Assembly (NCBI GenBank): GCA_003996215.1 | Contig: QJPP01000857.1 | Span: forward strand, 186,001 to 250,000 | Source of the DNA: Jaltomata sinuosa | Lineage: Eukaryota; Streptophyta; Magnoliopsida; Solanales; Solanaceae | Direction of reading: 5' to 3' | Length of the DNA stretch: 64,000 bases | Shown: piece by piece, positions 1-11,696 of the stretch | How the letters are laid out: each line of letters opens with the position of its first letter | Numbering within the stretch: position 1 is the first letter of the stretch | Made by a program: the position numbers and the translations under genes | The notes under the pieces: generated by a model | Databases searched by the model: none | What the model was told of the DNA's origin: nothing | The model's input: only the letters and a program-made list of their open reading frames with translations

Positions 1-201
1 CCTACGAGCCACAGGTTTGCATATGCGGCACATAGGTGGCACGCATGTACTGGGCTGACAACTTGGATGCCCTTTTCTCTGTACATTTCTTTTCCCTTTC
101 AATTCCTTACTCCTCTTAGTTATTTTATTTTTCTTAATTACTCAAAAATACAAAAAGATTTTTTTTCTCGTTCTCGGACACTCACATCATTTTGCAGGTA
201 T

Positions 202-1872
202 ATGTCTTCATCCAGGAGAAACCCCGGCAGAAATACATGCAAAGCTCCATCCAAAAGAAGGAGCAAGGGCAAGGTCCAAGGTAAGGCCCAAGGAAAGGGT
301 AAGGCACTAGAGATTGTCCCTTAAGCTCCTCCTGCGCCTATAAATGATGAGGATTGAATTCATTTTTGTGTTGAGGGCATGAGGCCCCATTACCATAAAT
401 TATTTATGAGCCAATTATTAACACCTGAAAAATCAATTCAATTTGAAAGGGCTTAAATATGAATTCCTCAACATCACAAAGTAGTTCACTGAACGGGAAT
501 GGTCACCTTTTCTGAATGTTCCAGGAGGACATTTTGAGGGCCTTGCGCGAGATTTCAGTGACTCTTATCAATCGAGGCAAGACTCAATGAAGCATAAGAG
601 ATGCCCTGAATATTTCCCATGCTTTTCTTCTATTCTAGTACGAGAAAAGGAGATCAATATCTCTCTAGAGGCCATAAAATCCATGTACTAGGCCACACCT
701 ATAGCTACTAGAGATGTCTACTCTGTGAAGATAGCAATGAAAGGGAGTCAATACAAGTGGATAGCATAAATCATTATTGTGGGTTAGCCTTTTTAAGCTA
801 GTTTGGGTTGCAAAATCTCTAGGAAAGACCTCAACTTTGAAGCCAAGTTGTGGTCGACTTCATTTACTCCTGCCCCATGCCTTCTAAGAATTATCAGAAA
901 ATTTTCATTAAGGCTGCTATATTGATTGCTTATATAATAAAGAGGATCCTTGTGAACTTTGGGGAGATTTTGCCGTCTAATTTAAATAGAAATCCCGCCA
1001 GAATGCCACCTCTATTCCTTTAATTATTCTCATTAGCAAACTTTGTGCTAGAGTCGGTGTACCTTATGTTACTTGTGATCAGTCGTGTCTAGGTATTGGT
1101 GTGATTGATATTGAGAATAAAAGGGATACAAAAGCTCTTTAGGTGAAAGAGAGGAAGCTTGATAGAGGTTTGGTCATTCTGGAGAGTTCCTTTGCTGGAT
1201 TAGAGACTTCAAATGCTGTTGGTACTCTTGATGACTCTCCCTCACAGTAAAGATAGGATATGCCTACTCCTGTGATGTTGGGAAATTCTCCATCAAAATC
1301 ATTACCTCCTAAACTTCCATCATGCCTTCAACGTCTTCTAATTAGTGGGTTACAAAAATTTAATGAAATGATCCGTGATAACAACAACTAATTGATAATG
1401 CTGGCCAAGAAACTTCCCGCCTTCATTCGGAGATCAATTAAAGAAGCTATGAAGGATGTTTTTCAGAACATTGGTAATCTATGTCCCTGAGTTGACACAT
1501 TATAGGGGTTGGTTGCTTTAATTAGGAAGGATGTAGACAAGCTAAACAAACAGGACAATCCAAATCTTAGTTTCTTAGATGAGACCATTACTATACCCCA
1601 TGGGGGTAAGTGGCCTATTTATGAGATGCTTGGAAGTGTGCAAGAGATAGAGGACAATGAGATAGATGTGGATCAAAAAATTCCCCGAGGATGCATGAAG
1701 TTATATAGGACTCTTGGAGGACAGTGCATTCCCGCAAAGGAGGAGATGGTCCTAGATCACAAGGACCTCATCATTATGGAACGTCGAGAGAGGATCAGTT
1801 CGATGATGAGTGATCACAGGGAGTCCTTACACCTTAGCCTCTCATTCTCTATTATTTTGCATTGGGGGCAAT
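202..1872 (+). pseudogene. Decayed 'putative plant transposon protein'-like ORF
   Basis: Reading from ATG 202 gives a basic, Lys/Arg/Gly-rich start (MSSSRRNPGRNTC...). After several stops there are recognisable pieces, including LISKLCARVGVPYVTCD near 1024-1080. This resembles the C-terminal part of the domain catalogued as putative plant transposon protein (Transposase_32), which is common in Solanaceae retroelements. The longest intact piece is 1509-1874, a 121-residue acidic stretch without a recognised motif. Many stops and frame changes show it is dead. The molecular function of this family is not established; the name reflects association with mobile DNA, not a shown transposase activity. 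The family assignment comes from remembered sequence character, not a search. Confidence 0.5.
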
Positions 1873-3933
1873 GATTATGTCAAGTTGGTGGTGGGTGTAT
1901 ATTTGATGGGATGTTTAGCCTTTACTTTGATTCATTTGGTGCCCTTGTTGAGTTTGCTACTTTGATATTTCCGGTTCCCTTGTCGGGCTTGGTTTGTAAA
2001 TTTTAGATTATATTTGCCCTTGTTGGGCATCTGTTGGATGATTTTATGTTGCCCTTGTTGGGCCTTATTTTGCTATGTTATGATATTGCACCCTCACCAG
2101 GATTGATCTTTTATATTTGCTTGTGAGTGTATTATTGCCTAGTCGATTTTACTTGTCAATTGTCCTACTACCTGTGCCTTGCATATTTGCGCTTAGTTCC
2201 TTCACCAGGCCTCTTTATTCAAATGATCCATGAGCGCATAGTTCAAATTTGCCTTTATGAATAGTAGTTACAATAAACTCTGAGGGTTTCCCAAGGAGTA
2301 AATTTGTTGTCTTTCTTTATATCGTTGTCTTTGTTTTGTGTCGAACCGGGTAGCGGTTCCCTATGATAGATTGAGAGGCAACTTTATTAAGGTAAAATGC
2401 CTATTTTAGTATTTATTTTTTGTCCATATTGCACTTGTATCGAGATAAACCACTAAAAAATTTCTTGGCAAATAATTTTTGAAAATTGAGAATAGAGGGG
2501 AAAATGAATTCAAGCATTCTCTTGTCATGATCTTTAAATTCTTCATTTGGATTTTTGTTCAAAAATGAGTTGCAAAAAACTCGGAATAGCTTGTCAATAG
2601 TCATTCATTTAGATTGGGGTTGAGAATTACTGTTTATACCTAGTGCTTGTAATGCCTTGTATGGTAAGGTTTTAGTATGTTCTTACGTATGCATGTCATC
2701 TAGAACTTGCGCGAAATGTGATTCAAGGAAAAATCCTAGATGTTGCTTTGCTTGGAAGATGATCTTAGGCCCTCTTTGGATAGTCACTTTACCAAAAATC
2801 TCCTTCCCTTAAATTGATTCTAGTCAACCTCTTTTGAGCCATTAACATTTTCATGACAACTATGTTACACACCTTTACCATTTGGAATCCTCCACTTTTG
2901 GCACCTTACCTCCCTAATTTCTTAATAAATGAAGATGTAGGCTAAAAACCTAAGTTTGGAAGGGAATGAATAAAAAATAGGATGTTTAATGTAGGCAAAA
3001 GCCTAAGTTTGGGGGTGTGTGCAATAATGTTCTGAACGAGAAATAAGCTTTAATGTGAGGTAGAACCTAATGCTAATCTTGTGAGTTGTTTGGAACTATC
3101 GAAATATGGAAGAAAGAAAGAAAAAGAATTGAGTGGTGCTATCTCTTACCTTATGAATGCTAAAAGAGTCAAACAAAGGTGTTGGGATAAATGGCTTTGG
3201 GAAAAACATGGGTTGTGAGAGGGAGAAATAAGGTGAAGTTAAATCAATGAGGTGAGTGGTGTACTTGAATGCCTAATGTTAGCGATAGGGAGGTTCTAGT
3301 TAGTTAACCTAAATAATATCCTTCCCTTGACCCTAGCCTACACAGTTACCTGCAAGTCCTTAGTGATTCCGATCTTTACAACTCTTTATTAGTGGTGAAT
3401 TATATGAAGGTCAAGCCTATAGTTCTATGTGTATGCACTTGAACTTCTTGAGAGAGTGAGTGTCTTTTTCTCTATCTTAAAATCCCTACTTGTGAAATAC
3501 ATGTGTGTGAGTGGGATTTTCTATTGTTGTGAATGGCAAACAACCCTAGCGTAAATGGTAAATTCATGACCTCAATTTAGAGGATAAATGCAATAAGTTG
3601 TGAAGCAAAATTTTAGGCAAGCTTTGAAAGTATAATGTCAATGACTTGAGATTCTAATTGATCTTGTTTTAAATGAAAAAAAAGTTCCCCAATTTTGAAT
3701 GAAAAAGTGAAGTCTATTCAAAAGATTCCTTAAATGATCGTGATTGTCTTGAGCTCATGGTGGTACCAATTGAGATTAGTGTTTTTCATTGAGTCTTTTT
3801 GTTTGTTTTGTTTTGTTTTGTTGAGTCGTACTAGTCCTTGTTTGATCCTCGTGTCTTTGAAGCTTGAGTCAATCCTTTCCTTACTGAATGTCTAGATTGA
3901 GGACAAGCAATAGTTTATGTTTGGAGTTTTGAT
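1873..3933 (+). other. Non-coding 3' tail of the first element
   Basis: About 2 kb without a credible gene. It is AT-rich and carries scattered short motifs shared with 19951-21539: a GAGAGGCAAC block near 2369, a purine-rich stretch near 3110-3130, and GAGGACAAGCAA just before the LTR. It is read as untranslated sequence between the last ORF and the 3' LTR. Confidence 0.5.
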
Positions 3934-4880
3934 AATTTGGTAATCTACCAACTTATTTAGCTGATCTTAAACATGAATTATTGCATCAATTTTATGCTAT
4001 TTGGAATGATTTATGAACTTGTTTTCTTATGTGAAGGCACTCTTAGTATTTGAAGATGAGAGCGGATTTGGACCCAAATATGCAAAGAAAGAAAAGCAAA
4101 AGTCCAAACTACAAGTTGAGGAAGAAAGCAACTCACTGCCTAAAGGATGCGTGAGACTTGCAAGCCGCAAGTCCTCATATGTGAAACGCAGTAAAGACGT
4201 AAGATGGAGGGAAGCCACTGGAATTAAATCTCAGCACCTGCAAGCTGCGAATGCAAACCTGCGCTGTAGGTCTAGCGCGAGTGGCCCAAAGGGCAATTTT
4301 GTCCAGAAATTTCTAGCATGTTTTGAGGGTTTTCATTGTCATTTTTTGGGGATATGTAGAGATTTGGTCACATTGAATTTTCTAGATTTGTATCTAGAAT
4401 TTTAGTACACTCAGTAGAGAGTACAATTGTAGTCCTTCTTCTTCTTTGAGCAAAAACTCCATTGTTGAATACAAAAGTTTGGATTTGAATGAAATTATTC
4501 ATTATAGAAGGAATTGTAGCTTACCCAATTGGTATAATTTCACTTTCTAAAATCATGAGTAGCTAATTTCTTAACTAGGGGTATGTGCATGATGGGTGTG
4601 TGAGTTTTTGATTGGGTATTAATTATTTATACTTAGAATTGATTATTATATATGAATCCATTGATTTCTTTGAGTTTCAATTACAAAAATTAATGGTTGC
4701 AAACATTGATTTAATTTTCTAAATTTGATCTTGCTTGAGAAAGATGGTTGAATTTGGGTAAGGATTCATGATAAGGATTTGAGGTTTCCCTATCTACGGG
4801 TTGATGCTAGAGATAGCTCAACATACTTAAGCTATTTGGTTAATTTATTGATAAAGCTTTGGGTTTTGAGACAAGCATAA
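3934..4880 (+). repeat. 3' LTR fragment
   Basis: The sequence begins after a purine-rich TGTTTGGAGT stretch, which fits a polypurine tract, with TTGATAATTTGG. It contains ATGAGTAGCTAATTTC near 4554, matched by ATGAGTAGCTAAATCC at 22405 in the LTR at 21540-23052. The end is not a clean CA terminus; the LTR is truncated near 4880 by the next element. The exact start is uncertain by a few bases. Confidence 0.5.
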
Positions 4881-6071
4881 GATAAGTACAAAAGTTCACC
4901 AAACGTATACCATGACCAATATTTAATAACTAAACCTTGCCACAATTACCCTTTCCCTGGACTTCAACAAATAACTACACAACCTTGACCATTCCTGGAC
5001 CCAAAATAACATCAACTATATAACCCGGTTCACTTATGGAATCATCAAACTCACCAATATTGTGCACACATATGTTATGGGTATTATAAATGCCCACTAG
5101 CCAAGACCTGCATGGGATGAGCTCAGTCCATATACCAAATAATCCAGACAACTAGTGTCTTCCTCCCTTATCCCAAGCTAGTAATATACCACCCATATTC
5201 CAATGTCCCCACCTTTATGCTCCCTGAGTTCCACCAATTCTGTGATGATGAACTTTACAGGTTCATCTCAAAATACCAACTCATTTCACAGCATGTACAA
5301 CCACCACACATGTACTTTAAAATAAGTCTTTTCACATAATATCATTTTGGGTGATTAAACACTTGTAATATTATCCTTAATCAAAGCCTTGCACTGGTCT
5401 AACAAACTTGAGTCTTTCCCTTTCTTGTAATTTTAGCTCTATTAAAAACAACAATGTAATCACCATTAAACAATGAACTAACAAATACAAGGATTATAAC
5501 CCAATCCCATAATCCCAAGGTCAAAATCATGATCATTTCCCTTATTCTAGGGGTTTTCTACATTCTTTCCACCTTAATTCTACCAAATTCATATTTATAA
5601 GAATGATTTCTAGCATGCAACCATAAATTATCCACCCTTAACAAAAACCCAAAGATTACACCTTGCTTTCCCTAAGTTACACTAGAAAATTATAAGTCAA
5701 TTCAAATCCTCCCCCTTAATCAAAACCCAGTGATTCTAAGGATTAATCATCAAAAAACTAGTTAAACAGGTGGATTAACTTACCTTAATAAAGGATTTTG
5801 GGTAGACACTGATGGTTTTTATCCTAAATTGCCCTTCTCAGCTCTGGCACAGAAGTGGAATAAAAAAAATTGTTTTTAAGTCTAAAATCGCATTTATCAA
5901 CATGTAAGATCCTACTATAGCGGGACTAACCAATGCTGACTTCCGCTACAATGGGAATATTCCCTCTATAACGAGCCCATCGTAGCAGCCTGTCTCCTAC
6001 TATAGAAATCTTGGGGAGACAGAAAGTCTGACAATCCCAATTTTTTGCCAATTTTGCAACATATTTCAAGT
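4881..6071 (-). repeat. LTR fragment, minus orientation (TGTAAYRACC superfamily)
   Basis: In reverse orientation this resembles the 5' part of the LTRs at 53296-55383 and 55570-58686. It has the ACTATAGCGGG-type motif at 5915-6000, a ...CCAATTTTGCAACA... segment just outside it, and a '...CTTACCTTAATAAAGGATTTTGG' junction like that at 54750. Neither LTR end is present. The Tekay element at 6077 was inserted at its right edge. Confidence 0.5.
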
Positions 6072-6076
6072 TATTA
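6072..6076. repeat. TSD, left copy (TATTA)
   Basis: Five bases TATTA directly before the left LTR, repeated exactly at 15352-15356 after the right LTR. A 5-bp duplication is the normal footprint of Gypsy integrase. Confidence 0.9.
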
Positions 6077-8194
6077 TGTAACAACCCGAAAACTTATTCA
6101 GCTTTCAAACTCAGAATCTCAAAAAAATTTAAGCTTTTAAGGGTTTATGGGTCCAAACCACGGCTCGTGGTTTGAACCAAGGGTCATGAAGTAGAGCCGT
6201 GATTTAAGTCTGCCAAGTTCAAACTCTGATCTGAGAACCACGAGTTAGTTCTACGAACTGTAGTTCAGTTTACGGCCTGTCCTATCAACTCGTGGTACCA
6301 GACCTGAGGATTCACTGATTCTGAGGAACCATGGGTCAAGTCTACGAATAGTAGTTTGAACTACGGACCATCCTGTTGACTCGTGGAACCTGATCAGAGG
6401 CCATCTATGTCCCCAGGAATCACGACTTGGGTCTACAAGCTGTAGTCCATTCTAATGGTCTGTCCTATTAACCCGTAGTTTGGCTTCTGTAGCCTGTTAC
6501 TTTGGCAAGGAATCACAAATAAAAATCATGAGCTGTGGTTTGGTCTACGACTCGTGGAATTCATCTGTGTTCCCTGAAAGTCAACTTTTTCCAGCTATTT
6601 CCTAATTATGTCCCAGGGGTATTTTAGTTATTTCCCACCCTTTTAACTCCTAAATGGTGTCATTTTAACTATTTCTAGAAGGGTTTCTATCCTATTTAGC
6701 CTAAGTCTCATTATCCCTCATTCATCTACCAAAGTGGGAAAAGAACTCATTCAATATCCAAGTCTCAAGCTCCAAGTTCAAGTCTGCTTTTCTTTTCAAT
6801 TTCAAGTGGGTTAGCTTCAATCAAGGTATGTGGCTATTCAACAATGAGTTCCTTAACCCTTGTGCCCAAAACCCCAAATCATTATTTTGATTTCATGAAC
6901 TTTCAAATTAAGGTTCTTACCCAATTCTTATGGGTTTTGTTATATATTGCCTTCTCATGATTTTATTATGAAATTACTACTAAATTGCATGATTTTGCAT
7001 GGGTTTTTACATATGAACTCCTATTTCAAATTGAAGGCTAATTATGGCAAATTCTACATGCATAAATTGATTCAAGTAAATTAGGTATTTGATAGCATAT
7101 TTTTATGAATTTCAAGCAAGTACATGCCTAATTCCTATGTTTTATGAAAGTATATTTTATTATGAAATTAGACTAGTGCCATGCAAGTTTTCAAGTTATG
7201 TACTATTATGCAATGCAAGACACCCGATGTGCCATTAATGCTCATGAATCATTTTCTAAACCAGGATTCGTGAGTAGTATGAAGATCTGGGTTATAAACA
7301 TGTTTATGAACAAGCTTGACATCTAGATATGTCACATGTATGTGAGCCTTATGTTATATATTTTGGGAGTAGTTTTTAGCACCGATCGATGAGGGTTTTA
7401 GATGACCCAAGTCTAAAACTACGTTGCCACTGTAGGTTTCCCTCCGTGGCTTATGAAAGGATCCTTATGATATGGTTCTAACCTTGGCCACTTACGACAA
7501 GCTTTTTCAGTGTGGGTGCATGACACTGGACTCCGTGTAGCTCAACATGGTTTATGTCAGTTAAGAGAAACTCCACATGATTATTTTCAAGTTATGAAGT
7601 TATATGATACCTTACTTTGAATCTTGACTTTACTTCATGTTTTATGTCTTATATTTTGATAATTTCTTATGCTATCTCTTATTTTGAAAGAGCTCATTTT
7701 AAGCATGTTTTAAGTATGCTTTATCATGATCATGCATATCTTTCATACTCGGTACATCCTATAGTACTGACGTACATTTTGTGCTGTATCCGCTTGACGA
7801 TGCAGATTCAGGTTCCCTTTCTCAGGCACATGGCTAGAGATCACAGGCCATTTCAAGTCAGTGTTGGTGAGTCCTCATTGTTCGAGGGCTAGTTATGATT
7901 CTATCAAGTTTTTGACTATTTACTTCCGTACCTTGAGTTAGCTAGGGTCTTGTCCTAGCAAATTCTTATGTCATATGTAGAGTCTTTTAAGACATAGCCA
8001 ATATTCAAGTCACTCTTTTAAAACTATGTTTCGTATTGACTTATCATTTATGGATTTGAGTTACCTAATATTCTATCTATGCTTCAACTATGCTTTCTTA
8101 TGAATGAATGAGTATGCTATGACCAAGGGTTAGTCTAGGGCACTCGTGCCCCGGATCACATATTACATTTAGGGGGTAGCCTCGGTGCATGATA
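6077..8194 (+). repeat. Left (5') LTR of the Tekay element
   Basis: 2118 bp, starting TGTAACAACCCG. It ends GGTGCATGATA where the partner ends GGGCGTGGCA, so the terminal CA has mutated to TA. The first 500 bases (U3) carry many short inverted repeats of the type CCACG...CGTGG, for example the 19-bp palindrome at 6155-6173. Confidence 0.9.
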
Positions 8195-8198
8195 AACT

Positions 8199-8211
8199 TG
8201 GTATCAGAGCC
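8199..8211 (+). other. Primer binding site, tRNA-iMet
   Basis: TGGTATCAGAGCC, four bases after the left LTR. This is the exact complement of the 3' end of initiator methionine tRNA, the usual minus-strand primer of plant chromoviruses. Confidence 0.95.
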
Positions 8212-8419
8212 TTAGGTTCAAGAGTCCTAGGATGTCTGAAAGCCGCATCGAGTAGAATCTCCTTTTATGTGCGTGAAGTGCACCATACTTATGAGAGGGA
8301 AGGTATGAGATATCTTAGAAAAACCTCACTTCTTTCTTGATCACATGGTGCATTAAAGTTTAACTCTAATACTTCTCTAATCCTTTCCTTGTACATTTTA
8401 GATTATACCTCGATCTGCT

Positions 8420-9540
8420 ATGCCTCACCGAGACGCTAGGAATGCTGCTCCTCTAGTTCCAGCCTCCGAGGTCATCAATGAGGAAATCATGAACGCCATC
8501 CATATGCTAGCCCAGACCTTGGCCTCTCAGGCCAACCAACCGGCTCTATCTCCATCCACCCTCAAGGTGGGGTAGCAGCCTGAGTTCATGATTTTATCAT
8601 TATGAACCCGCCAGAATTCTGGGGTTCGAAGGTTGGGGAAGATCCTCTTAACCTTTTGGATGAGGTAAAGAAAATCTTTGATATTATGCAAGATGCTAGG
8701 GCTGATAGTGTTGAGTTAGCATCCTATTAACTCAAGGATATAACTCATATCTAGTTCGTGCAATGGAAGGAAGCTAGGGCTAGGGACGAGGTCCCTATGA
8801 CTTGGGAGTGTTTTGAAAAGGCTTTTCTCGACTGGTTCTTCCCAAAGGAGTTAAGGCAAGTGAAGGCCAAGGAGTTTATGAACTTAAGACAGGGATCCAT
8901 GACAGTCCAGGAGTACAGTTTTAGGTTCACTCAGCTTTCCAGATATGCTTCTGCTATGGTGGCTTACCCACTAGATCAGATGAGAAAGTATATCTATGGA
9001 GTCTAAAACTTGGTAAAAAAGGAGTGTAGATCTGCTATGCTATTGAGTGACATGAGTATCTCCAGACTTATGACTCATGCTCACCAGATCGAGGAGGACA
9101 AGCTTAGGGAGATGGCTAGGGAGAACAAGAGAGTTAGATCTGAGGGTTCAGGTTTTGGCCATCAGAGGTCCAGTGGCAGACATCGCTCCTCGTTTTAGAA
9201 GAAGTCATCATGACATGTTCATTCTTCTACTAGTGCTCCTACCCAGACCCCCAAACCTCATTATGACAAGACTGGTACATGATATAGGTCCTATTAATAG
9301 TCTCAGGGGAGTGTTGCTAAGGGATATTTCCATTTTATTTGCAGCAAATGTGGAAGGAGTCACCCGGGGGAGTGTCATTTGGGCACAAGTGCATTCTTTG
9401 GATGTGGACAGGCTGGACACATAATTAGAGATTGCCCTTCGGCTAAGAAGGGGTAGGGAGGTAGTAGGTCTCAATCTGCTCCAGCAGCCCCAGGAGGTTG
9501 ACCAGCCCAGTAGGGCACTATTTCTAGTTCAGGTGGTCAG
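8420..9540 (+). pseudogene. gag: gag of the Tekay element
   Basis: The start ATG at 8420 (MPHRDARNAAP...) lies ~210 bases after the PBS, as in relatives. A stop at 8573 and a frameshift before 8602 break it. The retrotransposon gag core then reads well: WECFEKAFLDWFFPKELR, EFMNLRQGSMTVQEY and SRLMTHAHQIEEDKLRE. In-frame stops include 8752 (Trp to stop in the HIWF motif) and 9003. The zinc knuckle near 9390-9435 reads FGCGQAGHIIRDC. The first Cys of the CX2CX4HX4C knuckle is Phe, so zinc binding would be lost. Gag would form the cytoplasmic particle that packages element RNA. Confidence 0.9.
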
Positions 9541-9561
9541 TGCCACAACCCTCTTTTTGCT

Positions 9562-9840
9562 ATGTCCTCTCGTCAGGACCAGGAGAGTTCACTGGATGTT
9601 ATCACTTGTATGTTTAAAGTCTTCTCTCTTGATGTGTATGCTTTATTGGATTCTAGTGCCTCCTTATCTTTTGTGGCCCCTTATGTAGAATGCAAATTTG
9701 AAATTCATCCTGAATTGCTTTTAGAACCCTTTTGTGTTTCTACTCCTATTGGTGAGTCAGTCCTAGCCAAAAGAATATACCAAAATTGCCCCACCTCAGT
9801 CCTTCACAGAGTCACTTAAGAGGATTTAGTAGAGTTGGAG
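9562..9840 (+). pseudogene. Aspartic protease segment of the Tekay pol
   Basis: The same frame as gag continues here. The catalytic motif reads ALLDSSASLSF at about 9640-9672; the family has D-S-G, so the Gly is Ser. The protease would cut the gag-pol chain. A stop follows in VTxED near 9817-9819, then the chain resumes with FDVILGMDWL, the typical link between protease and RT. Confidence 0.85.
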
Positions 9841-10996
9841 ATGACTAATTTTGATGTTATTCTTGGTATGGATTGGTTGTATGCTTGTTATGATTCGGTT
9901 GATTGTCGTACTCGGGTTGTCAGTTTAAAGTTTCCAAATGAACCCATCTTAGAGTGGCAAGTTAGTCCCCCATCCTCGAAAGGTCATTTCATATCTTATC
10001 ATAAGACTAGGAAGATGATTTCTAAGAGTTATGTTTATCATATAGTTCAGGTTATGGACACGGAGTCCAGAACCCGATCCCTTCAGTCTGTCCTTGTTGT
10101 GAATGAGTTCCCAGAAGTGTTTCCCGAAGATTTACCTGGAGTCCCTCCCGAGCGGGAGATTGACTTTGGGATAGATCTTCTTCCAGATATGAATCCCATC
10201 TCTATCTCTCCCTATAGAATGGCTCCCGTGAAGCTTAAGGAATTAAAGGATCAGTTGAAGGATCTTCTTGATAAGGATTTCATCAGGCATAGAATTTCTC
10301 CATGGGATGCCCCAATTTTGTTTGTGCGGAAGAAATATGGTTCCCTCAAAATGTGTATTGACTACCGTCAGTTGAATATGGTCACAATTAAGAATAAGTA
10401 TCCCATTCTTAGGATTGATGACTTGTTCAATCAACTTCAGGGTGCTAGTTTTTTCTCCAAGATCGACCTTAGATCTGGTTATCATCAACTTCGTGTTCGA
10501 GAGTGTTATATTTCGAAGACAACCTTCATGACTCGGTATGGTCATTATGAATTTATTGTTATGTATTTTGGTCTAACGAATGCTCCTGTGGCCTTTATGG
10601 ATTTGATGAACCGTGTGTTCAAACAATATTTGGATATGTTTGTGATTGTTTTCATTGATGATATCCTTATCTACTCTCAGAGTGAGGAGAAGCATGCAGA
10701 CCATTTGAGAGTTATGTTGCAAAATCTTAAAGATCAATAGTTGTTTGCTAAGTTCAGCAAGTATGAGTTTTGGATGCAGTCTGTTGCTTTTCTAGGTCAT
10801 ATTGTGACTAGAGATGTTATTCAAGTTGATTCTCAAAATATTGAGGCAGTAAAGAACTTTCCTAGACCCACTTCTCCACCTGATATTAGCAACTTTTTGG
10901 GTTTGGCTGGTTACTACAGGAGGTTTGTGGAAGGGTTTTCTTCCATTGCTGCCCTATTGACTCGGTTGACTCAAAAGAAGGTTAAATTTTAGTAGT
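9841..10996 (+). pseudogene. Reverse transcriptase of the Tekay pol
   Basis: The longest open piece (9835-10740) covers the linker and most of the RT: FPEVFPEDLPGVPPEREIDF, MCIDYRQLN, FFSKIDLRSGYHQL and the active-site FIDDILIYS (FIDD at 10651-10662), with its two Asp residues intact. A stop at 10738 separates LFAKFSKYEF and the thumb segment NFLGLAGYYRRF. Two stops in tandem at 10990-10995 replace the Gln-Trp of VKFQW. The RT would copy element RNA into cDNA from the iMet primer. The palm is nearly intact, but the chain is interrupted. Confidence 0.92.
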
Positions 10997-11696
10997 CCAA
11001 TCTATGTGAGAAGAACTTTCAGGAATTGAAGAATAGGTTGACCATAGCTCCAGTGTTGGCTCTACCCGAGGGCCTAGATGACTTTGTTGTGTATTGTGAT
11101 GCTTCTAGAATTAGTTTGGGTTGTGTTTTATGTAGCGTGGTAAAGTGATTTCTTATGCCTCTAGACAACTTAAGATCCATGAGAAGAACTACCCTACTCA
11201 TGCTCTTGAGTTAGCAGCCGTGGTTTTCTCTTTGAAGATTTGGAGACATTACTTGTATGGTGTACATGTGGATGTTTTCACCGATCATAAGAGTCTTCAG
11301 TATATGTTCACTCAAAAGAAATTGAATCTGCCTCAAAGGAGATGGCTTGAGCTTCTTAAGGATTATGAAATGAGCGTGCTTTACCATCCGGGTAAGGCAA
11401 ATGTTGTAGCAGATGCACTTAGTAGATTGTCCATGGGTAGTGTGTCTTCAGTTGAAGACAAAAAGAAGGAATTGGTTAAGGAGGTTCATAGGCTTGATCG
11501 ATTAGGAGTTTTCCTTATGGACTCGACAGAAGGTGGTGTTATTGTTCAGAATGGTTATGAATTATCTTTGGTAGCTGAGGTGAAGGCAAAGCAAAACAGT
11601 AACCCTATTTTGCTTCAGCTAAAGGGTGCAGTCCATCAACAAAGAGTTGAGGTTTTCTCCCAAGGGGGAGATGGTGTGCTTCGTTATCAGGGTTGA
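10997..11696 (+). pseudogene. RNase H and linker of the Tekay pol
   Basis: After the double stop the chain reads NFQELKNRLT, VVYCDASRISLG (first catalytic Asp), then a frameshift near 11120-11145, then ISYASRQLKIHEKNYPTH, ELAAVVFSLKIWRHYLYG (Glu), FTDHKSLQY (Asp) and KANVVADALSRL (last Asp). All four acidic residues expected for a Gypsy RNase H are visible. It would remove the RNA strand of the RNA-DNA hybrid. The open piece 11145-11696 continues into the RH-IN linker (VHRLDRLGV...) and ends at a stop. Confidence 0.9.

Larger units (their letters stand above)
1..4880 (+). mobile_element. 3' portion of an old LTR element with a plant-transposon-protein-like ORF
   Basis: This is the 3' half of a degenerate element. 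In order it holds a decayed ORF (about 202-1870), a long non-coding tail with the phrase GGGGGCAATG near 1865, a GAGGACAAGCAA motif just before the 3' LTR at 3899-3910, and an LTR from about 3934. The same order is seen at 19449-23052, so the two are relatives. The 5' half lies outside the window or is lost. The right end is cut near 4880, where unrelated minus-strand LTR sequence begins. Assignment to an Athila-like group is inference from the shared tail motifs and from the tRNA-Asp PBS of the related element at 23987-29479. Confidence 0.6.

Noticed and set aside
4013..4405. 130-residue open frame with basic stretch
   Set aside because: It lies within the LTR of the first element. No homologue is recognised, and the same region of the related LTR at 21540-23052 is not open.
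8199..8211. TGGTATCAGAGC as part of a tRNA gene
   Set aside because: Only the 3' 13 bases are present, directly after an LTR. It is a primer binding site; no cloverleaf can be formed from the flanks.
9208..9474. 88-residue minus-strand frame
   Set aside because: Antisense of the gag zinc-knuckle region of the Tekay element.
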